Assembly: GCA_015039365.1 (NCBI GenBank)
Contig: WION01000035.1
Location: 186,001 to 250,000, forward strand
Length of the DNA stretch: 64,000 bases
Source of the DNA: Amanita rubescens
Lineage: Eukaryota; Basidiomycota; Agaricomycetes; Agaricales; Amanitaceae
Direction of reading: 5' to 3'
In this document: piece after piece, positions 11,691 to 23,500 of the stretch
Layout: every line of letters begins with the position of its first letter
Numbering within the stretch: position 1 is the stretch's first letter
Translations under genes and position numbers: made by a program
The notes under the pieces: model-generated
What the model was told of the DNA's origin: nothing
What the model saw: the letters and a program-made list of their open reading frames with translations, nothing else
The model's database searches: none

Positions 11691-12437
11691 GATTGTACGG
11701 TATACTATGTACATGTATTGCAGTCGTGTAGAGCGAGGATGATTTTTTCTATTTTTCTATTTTTCACTATTCAGTATTTTTCACACAGAATCAGCTGTAC
11801 AAACTTTACTGCGATTCATGACCTAGGTGCGAAATCTTCCAGCGTATGCCTGACGCTCGTACAAGGCGCTTCTTCTCTGCTTCAAATTGCAAGAATCAAA
11901 GATTGCCGCGGTTGTGTCCTTCCAAGGACGCATATTCTGTATTGGAGGACCTTGCCATGCCAAAGTTCAAACAACTCAACTCTTGGCACTTGCCACTCTC
12001 GCTCTGGCAGTGACCGGCCAGAGCGCTACTCTAGGAATGCCTCCCAACGCATCAAAACAATAAGTCACCCTCGCATTATGTTATTGAGCGTGGTCGTCGC
12101 ATCTGCGTAAGCATCCATGGTCAGTACAGCAGCCCACAGATACAACTATGAGAACACGAGGACTACCATGGATCAATAGTCTTCTCGTGCGCGCAATCGT
12201 CTGAAATGTACATCTGACGGTGGAGTCCGTAGCGCACCAGAAGCGTTAACTCCTGTGATCATATTCATGTGATGGATCATGGTGCGATGTAGTAACCGAG
12301 GCGCAATCACGATCCGAAATATATGTACCATTAGCCCTTGACTCGTGGTTTGCACGTGGAAAGGATGCAATGCTAAGGCGAAGAATCGAGATTGAAAGCA
12401 CTATATCTGCAGTTGAGTTGCGGGTAACCGGTGAAGC
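11691..12437. other. Intergenic, nothing recognised
   Basis: About 750 bp of mixed composition with only short spurious open frames. It probably includes the promoter of the HNH_2 gene. Confidence 0.4.
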
Positions 12438-12439
12438 TT

Positions 12440-13943
12440 GAAGGGCACCGCAGACGCGCGGGAAAGGTGGGAGGGTCTGAAACTCAGGTGTTCAGAGTTC
12501 TTACACCGTTGCGTCACAAAGTCCGACTTTGCTTCCCCCACTTTGCTTGACCTGGCAACAACCGCTGGCTCTGGAATGATGTCCCAAATCACAAGTTATA
12601 CTTTGGCACTCTTGAAACTAATGGACGAAGGTGATGGTTCCACTGAACAGCCGCCTCTGGGAATCGCCAAACGTTGCGGCGTAGAATCGTCAGCGTACAA
12701 CGTACCTGCACATAAAATGTTTCAAGCTCTGATCACCCACGCGCCATCCCCAGAAACTATCGCTAAAGAGTTCTTACTTGAACTTGGAAAGTGCGGGAAT
12801 GCACTTGTAGAAACGTTGGGTGTGTGTTGCGTCGTTGATTTGATTTTCGATCTGAGCCCATCTTGCTGGATGTATTTTAAGCCGAGGAAGTGTATAACGA
12901 GGTTTCCACTTTGGCCGCAGATGAATGGGCAGTTATACTTCTTCAGGAGCTCCAGAAGTTCGCTGGCGACCTCTCGAAAGTTACGCAGCTGGGGAGTTAC
13001 TACTTAACTTATCTGGTGATCGCATGTATGCGGGTCTTTTGCTGCAAGGTAGCCAGCTTGCGTTGACATTCTACTTTTTCGAGTTCGAAATCCCGGTGGA
13101 AAAAAGACACCTCAAGATAGTGTTCCCTTTAGTCCGAATCATAGGCCCATCGAGGATATCGAAGAATTGTTAACAAAAGCTAAGGGGAGTCAATCGGCTT
13201 TAAAGGATCTGGCAAGTTCGACCAGTCGATTCATTGGATACCAGGCTAAGGTCCGTTGCAGGTCATGCTCCGCGATGGCGGCCACTGTCTGCTCACGGCA
13301 ATGCCCCTTTTCCCTCCGAATTCTGTGCTGGCCCGCTGCGCTCATATCATCCCCTTTTCTGTTAACTCAAAGGTAACTCTATCCCTTGGATGATACTTTC
13401 CTTGTTTATATTTCTCTAGACACAAACTCATGCTGCGATTGAAATGTTTACAGGCTCTGTATTGGACGCTCAAACCATACAGGATGATATAAACCATCCA
13501 TGCAACGCGCTAAATCTCCAGAATGATGCTCACGATTCGATGGATAAGCACCTGGCCTGGGGAATCGAAGCAATATCCTCTGGTGATCAAGTAAGTTTTT
13601 TCTTCTTTTGGTTGCGATCTTGAATTCGCATATCACATAGTGCAAGTACTATTGCCGAATTGTTCGACCAGATAGGGTGCCACCCTTTATACGGCTGAAG
13701 GACGGTGATGAAATACATTTTGGGACGGGGACTGGTGGTCGTCTAGTTCCACTCCCCGACCCGAGGATCTGCAACCTCCACCTGGCGGTCTGTCGAGTGT
13801 CTTATGCCTGCGGAGCCTCTGAAATTTTTGATCAATTTCTTGACGATGAAGACGATGATAGATTCCAAGTCCCTGTCTACTTTGGTGGTCCGTTTGTATC
13901 TGACGACGTATTGATGCGCAAGCTTGAGGCATTAGCTTGGTAA
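12440..13943 (+). CDS. HNH_2 nuclease-domain protein, one apparent frame break
   Basis: A multi-exon gene of the HNH_2 type expanded in Agaricomycetes. An N-terminal helical segment (LLELGKCGNALVETLG, intron, AEEVYNEVSTLAADEWAVIL) is followed by KKTPQDSVPFSPNHRPIED and the nuclease region: VMLRDGGHCLLTAMP, ARCAHIIPFS (the HI core), then after an intron (13373-13419) NALNLQNDAHDSMDKHLAWG, giving N and H at the expected spacing. Intron 13591-13640 leads to the last exon, which stops at 13943. Near 13257-13262 a T appears to be missing (TTGCAG where TTTGCAG would keep the frame into QVMLRDGG). No convincing ATG was identified; an in-frame ATG at about 12576 would drop the first 45 residues. The biological role of these proteins is not known to me. 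Confidence 0.7.
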
Positions 13944-14459
13944 TATAAGCTACTGCAGTCTAATGTTATTATGATGGGGATGGGGCATACTCGCGAATCC
14001 TGCGTCAGAATCTATTAAGGTGCGACGTGAACCGGCTCGTGTCCACAGCTACAGTCGTGTGGTTTTTGTACGATGAACAACATGTAGCAATACCCGCTGA
14101 AGGACTCGCTGGAATCATTGGATCATGATAAGCAAATATGTCTGGAAAACGGGCTGCGTGTTTAAGTTGTGGGTCCTGTGCGGAGTGAGCCTTAGTGAGC
14201 TTTTACTTAGGACCGCAGTATCCCTTCATGAGTTCAACGGTCATGATGGTTGGTGCTATTAAGCGGAGGCTTTGACTTTGGCGATCGGGAAGATGCGGCA
14301 GTACTGGTATACGCCATCAGCGATACCTTGTACGTACTTGAAAACAGGTCAATAGTTCGCATTTGATTGCTATTGTTTAGATATATGACTATAAATACAT
14401 TAACTGGACCATGTTGAGATGTGTCCTCGTCTTGACGTTGAATCTTTTATGCTCCGAGA
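13944..14459. other. Convergent intergenic region
   Basis: About 515 bp between the stop codons of the HNH_2 gene and SHMT. It should carry both 3' untranslated regions. No gene seen. Confidence 0.45.
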
Positions 14460-16452
14460 TTATACGTGCTCAACAATACCCTCCGGTTTCTTGAAGTTAG
14501 CAACATCTACACCAGGTAGAGGCCACTTCATAGCGAATGCCCGCACTTCATCTCGAAGCTGCTTGACTTGAGCATGTCCCTGCTTGCCCTCTTCAGGTGT
14601 TGTCGCAACACGAACAAAGTCCTTGAGCATCTTTGTGCCGGCCTCCTTTTGCAGAAGGAGAGAGAGCTGAACAGTACGGTGCAGGAAGTTGGCAACGACC
14701 TTGATATCGTCTTCCTTCATATCGCGTGACGTCAACGCGGAAGTACCGAGACGAATACCACCAGGTACTTGAGCAGAGGCGTCACCAGATACGGCGTTCT
14801 CTGTCGCTTCGTGAATCACTTGTTTCTCAAACCAGGCGCATATCATACTTACTGTTAATGGTGATGCCCATAAGATCGCAGACTTTCTCGACTTTGCTGC
14901 CCGTCAGACCGAGTGGTCGCAAGTCCCACAGAACGAGGTGGCTATCAGTACCGCCTGTCTGGAGCTTGTACCCATGTTCAACCAAAGAAGATGCGAGAGT
15001 CTTGGCGTTGGCAATGACCTGCTTGGCGTATGCTCGCCACTCGGGGTCTGCGACTTGCTTGAGCGCAGTCGCGACAGCGGCGATAGTCTATTCTGGCTTT
15101 AGAATATCCTGGTAAAAGAAAAACGGGCCACAAACTGACGTTATTGTGGGGACCACCCTGGCATGCGGGGAACACCGCCTCGTTAACACGCTTCTCCAGA
15201 TCCTTGGTGTTCTCTGTATCTTTCCTGAAAAAGATCAAACCAGCTCGGGGACCACGGAGAGTCTTGTGACTAGTGACAAATCAGCTACTGGGACACGCGT
15301 ATAAGCAACTACCTACGTTGTCGTGGTGACGACGTCACAGTATTCGAAGGGGCTACCTAGCTCCTGAGCGGCGACGAGACCACTCGTGTGAGCGATGTCC
15401 GCCATGAGGTATGCGCCTTCCTTGTCCGCAATCTGCCTCAAGCTGGCGTAGTTCCAGTCACGAGGGTAAGCAGAGGCACCGCAGATGATCAACCTGGGCT
15501 TGAAGAGCTTGGCTTGGGCAGCAAGCTTATCGTAGTCGATGAGGTTTGAGTCGGAAGTGATGCCATAAGGTAGGGACTGGAAGTAAATAGACGACGCCGT
15601 CATTTTCTTTTTAGCGGTCTATAAATAGAACAGATTATCAGCCACAAAAAATCTTTGATGCGCAGCGACCTCACATAATAACCATGAGTGAGGTGACCAC
15701 CATCAGGAAGGCCGAGACCCATGAGCCGGTCCTGGGGTTGGATGAGCGCGGTTAGAGCAGCAAAGCTAGAGCCATCCAATTAGCATGAAAAAAGACTCTC
15801 GGACTGGATCTAGAATAATTTACTTTGCAGTCTGAAACGCGGCGTCAGCATTATGGAATGGCCTATTATTCGAGAAGCACTCACGCTACCAGAATAGGGC
15901 TGCACATTGACACCCCACTTGGCGGGGTCAAGGTTAAACGCCTCCAATGCCCTCTTACGGCAGAGGACCTCCAGCTCATCGATGTATTCATTCCCACCAT
16001 AGTACCTTGCATTCGGAAGACCCTCAGAGTACTTGTTGGTCAAGATTGACCCATTGGCTTCCATTGTCGCGCGACTTGTGAGATTCTATCAATACGATTA
16101 AAATTTTGTTCAAAAGTATGGCCAAGACAGACATCCACACCTCAGAAGCGATCAGTTCAAGGCCAGTAAATTGTCTCCATGTTTCCTTGTCAATGATGTT
16201 CTGAACATCTGGATCGATCTCTGCCAGGGGCGCGTAGAGTAGTTTGTTCTGCAAGTAAAATTTTGTCAGTCGTTTGCAACCGGATCGTGCGTCGTTACGA
16301 ACGTAGTTTGGGGTATTCGCAGTTGCCATTGTCCTTTGGAGTTGTCCGAAGCGAAAGCAGTGGCTGGAGAGCGAAGGAGCGGGATTGCTGATGGGCGTAC
16401 GAAAGAAGGTGGATACTGGTCTAGACAGATGGCGCAACATGTTTGCTATCAC
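14460..16452 (-). CDS. Serine hydroxymethyltransferase (SHMT), nine exons with an 8-nt microexon
   Basis: A PLP enzyme that interconverts serine plus tetrahydrofolate with glycine plus methylene-THF. Exons on the minus strand by hand are 16452-16303, 16248-16141, 16085-15885, 15831-15824, 15765-15675, 15618-15317, 15269-15140, 15087-14853 and 14800-14460. They join in frame throughout and give [47 protein letters not shown], the PLP-lysine motif [16 protein letters not shown] and [15 protein letters not shown]. The fourth exon, ACTGCAAA, restores the conserved STANFA. The first ATG (16452) gives an Arg/Ser-rich presequence suggesting mitochondrial import. A second in-frame ATG at 16329 (MATANTPNY) would give a cytosolic form. 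The gene is intact and CpG-rich. Donors GTTCGT (16302) and GTCAGT (15139) are non-consensus. Confidence 0.95.
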
Positions 16453-17585
16453 GAAAATCTTGTGCCGTCACTGTCACGCATGGCTACCGTTCTCTGTCTC
16501 CTTACGTAGTTCCGATCAGAGATGTCAACAACCACTACCAGCTTTTCTTTTCGAGGTAGATTTAGCCGAAGAGTTGGATGTTGACTAGATGCAGGGCAAG
16601 AAAGTTAGAAAATGAAAATGTGCCGAGATCTCAATGATCGATTAATATTTAATGATAATCATACTACGGCCGTCGGTCTGTAGCACCCGTATTAAGGATG
16701 GTATTCGCAAATCTGTACATGTAGATGGCAACATGATACATGTCCATTTGATGTACGGTACGCTGAGGTCGAAGAGACTTCAAGGTGAGGCCCGTGAGGG
16801 CCGTCCATGCGCATCATTAATATTGTTTGCTTTGGCAGACACGACATCGTATGGAGCAGATTGTATTGTGAACGTCGGACGCGGATGAACACAGTGACTG
16901 CCCTGCATATGCATTATATCTAGGTGGGAGGGAGATGGAGGTGCGAGCTGGTGCGTTCGCTGGCTGCGTGACGCGCGAGGGTTGTGGGAAATGCAATTTA
17001 TGAGGCAGGTGTAAGATCAGGAGCGTGTACTGGATATGGAACGGTATCTGAGATTGGGAGTGAGTGGAAGAGGCGGAGATAGGGGACGTGATGGAGTGAG
17101 TGCCGCTTGTCGAGCTCGTTCTTCGGTTCAAACTTCGAGAGCCAGGAACTTCAAGCGTACAGTGTCTCGTCAATGGGTCCGGGTGATAGGCCATATGATC
17201 CATTGTCGCGTATGCAGATACACAATGCCCTACCTCGTGAACATATACTTTGACCAAACGTCCGAGTCCTGACTTCGATTGACCAAACACATCAAAATTT
17301 GTTATCGGTTGACTCCTCTTGTCCGTGCCTAGACTAATCAATCTCGATTCTCGACGATCTCGAGCCCAATCCGCCATCTATTGCCTCACGTACTGGTATG
17401 TTGAGCCTTACAGACTGTCTTGCATTTATACCAGCATTCTGATCTATTGATCAAGAGTCTGGATAACCATCCATTGTCATACACACAATTCTTACTTTGG
17501 TACCCACTTGCCATCTCTGAGATCCACTCAGTACTCCTCTCTCTCCTGAGCTCAACATCACTCTTGCACCACTCCATTGCTAGTA
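16453..17585. other. Intergenic region upstream of SHMT and the GTPase gene
   Basis: About 1.1 kb between two divergent genes. A 186-codon minus-strand frame (16817-17377) is Ser/Pro/His-rich and shows no family motif, so I do not call it. Near 17400 the sequence changes from CpG-containing to CpG-poor, which marks the start of the island described under findings. Confidence 0.45.
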
Positions 17586-20500
17586 ATGACAGATGCCACC
17601 AGTGGACTTCCATCGAGTAATCTAATATGATGTCCTGGCATCCCCACTGTCTGACTGGTACATATCAGGTACAGATGAGACACATGTTAAAATGCTTAAG
17701 GAACGATACCTATGCCCACATTTCTGTATCCTTATCATAGGGAGGGCTAATGCAGGCAAGACAACCATCCTTGAGAAGGTTTGTGGTGTAGCAAAGGGAA
17801 CAAAGCCCATGGTGTATGGCAAAGATGGTAAGTCAGGCTGAACATTGTGCTTCTTCTACATATCAAGTTTCCTGTAGGCCAAGAACTGGAAGTGTCTGAA
17901 TCTCATCTGATGCCATCATTTGAGGTGCACTTAATGATAATGAATGGATGTGCCCACTCATATGCTTAATAACAGAGAGGCCTACATGATATTGAACATC
18001 AGATTACATACCCTGGGAGTAACTTTATCTTCCATGACTCTCAAGGGTTTGAATCTGGTTCTACTGATGAATTGGTGGTTGCTTGGAATTTCATTGAGAA
18101 GAAGTCTGCAGAAACTGAGTTGAAAAATCAGTTGCATGCAATTTGGTATCCTGATTTATTCCTTTACGTGGCTGGTTGACCAAGTGCCCTGTAGGTACTG
18201 CATACCCATGGACAGCCCTCGTCCCATGCCACCTGCAGAACTTGATTTTTTCAATAAAGGGACTGGCAGAGGTAAGTCCTAATGAATTCATATCTCATCT
18301 CACTGGTTTGGAGAGATTGTTTACCCTTGACTATTGTTACTTCCTTTGCATATACTAAGTACTAATCTATAGTGTACTGACTAGTAAATATTTCCTTTAC
18401 AGTTCCTTTGGTGGTTATATTCACTAAGTTTGATGGTCAAATAGCCAGTGAATTTGTCAACTTGAGTGATGCAAAGGATGAAGATAAGTGGGAGAGAGCC
18501 AGGGAAATTGCTGAAATTAATTTTCAGAAAGTTTATCTTCCTAAAGTTTTGGATGCCAAATATCCTCCCAAGGCATATGTGCGATTGGAAGGCAAGTGGA
18601 GATTTCCTTCCTGAAAAATGGGGGTAATTTACTCAATGTTGTTTCATAGACATGGACTTACCAGAGAAGAATTGTGCTGAATTAACTCAGCAGACTGCTG
18701 ATGCAATAAATGATGACAGCATACATCAGCTGTTTGTTTCAACACAGATGAACAATCTGGACCTTTCTGTTAAATCTGCACTTCAGTGAGGGTCACATTC
18801 AAAATGTCACTTACTAACATTGACATTGTTCAGACATGTCCTGAAATATAAACATTGGACATGGGATAAGGTCATTGTCATAGTTTTTTCAAAATTTCCA
18901 CATTTCTGGGTATGCATTTCTGTCAAGCTGCACATTGGCATAAGAAATTTGAATGGCAATAGGTGGACAGGGAGGTAGGCAGTCTTCATATGAAATGACA
19001 AATACTTGCAAAAGGTGCATCAGGAGGTAAATAACAATCTAATGCCTTTACATGACAACAAGATTAGTCCTACTTCAGATAGCCAAAAAACAACTGAGTG
19101 AAACACAGGTTGGTCATTACCATATTCTTGGTGGCAGGATCTGATGTTATTGATATCAGTGGGTAAGTGTCATTGAACATGAACAAGCATGGGTCTCGGA
19201 TATATTGTCTCATAACAACAGTTTGTGAGTAATGCTTCCTATTGGGATTAACAATCTTGTCCCATAATCTACAGCAAGTGAGTGATATGATTCAATTTTG
19301 ATTTTTGGTAAATGATCACATGGCACATCATATGACCAATAGCAAGTGAGTTAATATACCATTATAAGCAGACTTATCAATTCAGTCTCTTGTGGACAGG
19401 GAGTGAGTAATACAACACTGCCCCAGAGCATGTCTGACCTGCTTAAAGAAAGTAAGCAGCAATGATATTTGTGCAGTTTATCCAAAGACATGTAACTAAA
19501 TGAACAATAGAAAGTTGGTGACATAATGTTATCTGAAAGAAAATCTCTACAAACATCATTGAATTAATAACAGAAAGTAAGTGACATTTCCTTTCTGTCT
19601 GTTTATAGACATTCCATCTTGTCCCAAAACAACAGACAGTAAATATTTCTCCTTTTAAAAGCCCCTTCACAAGCTATCACAAAATAAACAGGATGTATGT
19701 GATACTTTTGTGGGATGTGAATATCATATGAAATCCTATGGCTGCTGGCAAAAGGGAGTCAGTGACATTTTTTCTTTCTTCCCAACTCATTATGATAATT
19801 CCATTCTAAAAGGAAGTGAGTGATCTGGCCACTCTGCTGTGAGACAAGTTGGGCACATTCCTTTGTTCTACAGATTGTGAGTGATATTGCAAGTCTTGTG
19901 AAAAGTGGTGAAATCACCTCTTTTCCTATGAACATAGAAGGTTAGCAACATCATGGTCATGGTGATTTAAAATGACCTTATCACTATGGCCAATAGTATG
20001 TAAGTAGCATTGCAAATATTTCTGAAAAGAGGTTCTATGATTTTTTCCTGATGACTCATAGGATGTGAGCAACTGTATGATGTTTGTAGAAGCAGTTTCA
20101 TCACATCTTTTCTTATGACCAACAGGGGGTGAGTGACATTCAAGCCCATCTGGTGAAAGGCAGTCTCATCACATCTTTCTTTTCCTATGACCAACAGCAA
20201 GTGAGTGGCATTGCACATTTTGTGAAAAGCCATATCATCACACCTTTTCCTATGACCAACAGTTGGTGAGTGACTCACATGACACAATTTAGTCTCATCA
20301 AATCTTATCCTATGATAAACAGTCTGTGAGTGACATGCACATTTTGTGATCACCACATCTTTTCCTATGACCAAAAGTTTGTGAGTGACATTGCACATTT
20401 GTGAAAGGCAGTCTCATCACATATTTTCCTATGAGCAGCAGTTTGTGAGCAACATTGCACATTTTGTGAAAGATCATAGTCACATCACATTTTTTCATAT

Positions 20501-23500
20501 GACCAGCAACCAGTGCGTGACAAGTTTGTGAAAGATACTCACATCACATGTTTTCTTATGACCTTGAACAGCCTGTGAGTGACATTGTACATTTTGTGGA
20601 AGGCAGTCAAATCACAGCTTTTCCTATGATGAACAGCCTGTGAGTGACATTGCACATTTTGTGAAAGGCAGCCTCACCACATCTTTTCCTATAACCAACA
20701 GGTGGTGAGTGACCTTGCATTTATGAAAGGCACTCATGTTCATATGATCAAAAGTCTGTGAGTGAGATTGCACATTTTGTAAAAGGCAGTCTCATCACAT
20801 CTTTTCCTGACACAGATTGTGAGTGACATGACACATTTTGTGAGAGGGAGTCTCATTGCATGTATGTATGACAAACAGCGAGTGAGCAACACTAGTAGCA
20901 CATTTGGCCTCATCACATCTCATACAACCAAAAGTCTGTGAGCAACATTGAAGATTTCTATGGAAGGCAGTCTCATCACCTCTTTTCCTATGACCAACAG
21001 CTTGTGAGTGACATGGCACATTTTGTGAAAGGCAGTCTCATTACACATTTGTATGATGAACAGCGAGTGAGCAACACTAGTAGCACATTTTGTGAAAGGC
21101 AGTCTCATTACATTTTTTCCTATTACCAACAGCAAGTGAGTGACATTGCACAGTTTGTGAAAGGTAGTCCCACCACATCTTTCCCTATGATCAACAGGTG
21201 GTGAGTGACATTACACATTTTGTGAAAGGGAACAGTAGGCTCATCACATCTTTTCCTATGGCCAACAGGAAGTGAGTGAAATTGCACATTTTGTGCAAGG
21301 CAGTCCCATCACATCTTTTCCTATGACCAACAGCTGGTGAGTGACATTGCACATTTTGCTCGGGTGTCCCATCACATCTTTTCCTATGACCAACAGGAAG
21401 TGAGTGACATTGCACATTTTGTGAAAGGCAGTCATATCACATCTTTTCATATGACCAACAGCAAGTGAGTGACACTGCACATTTTGTGAAAAGCAGTCTC
21501 ATCACATCTTGTCCTATGACAAACAGAGAGTGAATGACATTGCACATTTTGTGAAAGGCAGTCTCACTACAGTTTTTCCCATGACCAATAGCTTGTGAGT
21601 GACATTGCACATTTGTGAAAGTCAGTCTCATCACATCTTTTCTGTCCAGGAGTGGGTGAGTGACATTGCACATTTTTTGAAAGGTAATTTCATCACATTT
21701 TTTTCTCATGACCAACAGTTGGTGAGTGGCATTGCACATTTTGTGGGGGGCAGTCTCATTACATCTTTGCCTTTGATCAACAGTTTGTGAGTGGCATTGT
21801 GCAGTGTGTGGAAGGCAGTCTCATCACATCTTTTCCTATGAGCAACAGAGAGTGAGTGACATTGCAAATTTTGTGAAAGGCAGTCTCATCACATATTTTC
21901 CTATAATCAACAGGGAGTGAGTGACACTGCACATTTTGTGAAAGCCACATCTTTTCCTATAACCAACAGGAAGTGAGTGACATTGCACATTTTGTGAAAG
22001 TTAGTCTCATCACTCTTTTCCATGACCAACAGGTGGTGAGTGACATTGCACATGTTGTGAAAGTTGGCCTGGTCACATTTTTCCTATGACCAACAGACAG
22101 TGAGTGACATTGCACATTCTGTGAAAGGCAGTCTCATCCCATTTTTTCCTGTGACAAGGGAGTGAGTGATGTTGCACATGTTGCAAACAGCAATCTCATC
22201 ACATCTTGTCCTATGACCAACAGCGAGTGAGTTACATTGCTCATTTTGCACAGTCTTGTCACATCTTTTCCTACTATGCCCAACAGGTGGTTAGTGACAT
22301 TGCACTTGCAAAAGGTGTCCCATCACATCCTTTCCTATCATGACCAATAGCAAGTGAGTGACATTGCACATTTTGTGAAAGGTGTCTCATCCTATGACCA
22401 ACAGTCTGTGAGTGACATTGCACATTTTGTGAAAGGCATTCCAATCACATTTTTTCCTATGGCCAACAGTTGGTGAGCACATTGCACCTTTTGTGAAGGG
22501 TGGTCTTATTACATTTTTTCCTATGATCAACAGTCTGTGAGTGACATTGCATATTTTTTGAAAGCAGTCTCATCACATCTTTTCTTAACCAACAGGATGT
22601 GAGTGACATTGCCCATTTTGTGAAAGTCAATCTCACCACATCTTTTCCAATGACCAATGGCAGATGGTGAGTTGCATTGCATATTTTATGAAAGGCAATC
22701 TCATCACATCTTCCTATGACCAACAGCAAGTGAGTGACATTGCATATTTTCAAGTGAAAGGCAGTTTCATTACATTTTTTCTTATGATCAACAGGAAGTG
22801 AGTGACATTGCACATTTCATGAAAGGCAGTCTCATTGCATCTTCTCCTATGACTAACAGATGGTGAGTACATTGTACAGTTTGGGAAAGGGGTCCCACAT
22901 CTTATCCTGTGACCAACAGTCTGTGAGTGACATTGCACATTTTGTGAAGGGCAATCTCATCACATCTTGTCCTATGACCAACAGCGAGTGAGCCTTGACA
23001 TTGCACATTTTGTGAAAGGCAGTCTCATCACATCTCCTATGAGCAGAAGTTGGTGAGCACCATTGCACATTTTGTGAAAGGCAGTCACATCATATGTATT
23101 TTTCGTATGACCAACAGCAAGTGAGTGACATTGCACATTTTGTGAAAGGCAGTCCCATCACATTTTTTGTATGACCAACAGCAAGTGAGTGATGTTGCAC
23201 ATTTTGTGAAAGGTAGTCCCAACACATGTTTTCCTACTATAACAGGTGGTGAATGTCATTGCACATTTTGTGAAAGGTGTCTTATCACATCTTTTCCTAT
23301 GACTAACAGGGAGTGAGTGATATTGCACATTTTGTGAAAGGCAGTCTCATCACATATCTATGACCAACAGGAGGTGAGTGACATCACACATATTGTGAAA
23401 GGCAGTCATAGTATCACATCTTTTTATATGACCAACAGCAAGTGAGTAACATTGCACATTTTGTTAAAGGCAGTCATATCACATTTTTTCATACTGCAAC

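Noticed and set aside
16817..17377. 186-codon minus-strand frame as a gene
   Set aside because: Low-complexity Ser/Pro/His composition, no splice or domain evidence, overlaps the expected promoter region.
19607..19638. A 30-nt exon instead of the ACA triplet in unit 9
   Set aside because: TTTATAG followed by 30 nt in phase is possible, but the 3-nt reading matches all other units. I keep it only as an ambiguity.
19967..23068. Chain of minus-strand open frames repeating peptides like CNVTHLLLVIGKDVM
   Set aside because: They are the reverse complement of the repeat units. Frames change whenever a unit differs in length, there is no start context, and the splice-site logic is on the plus strand.
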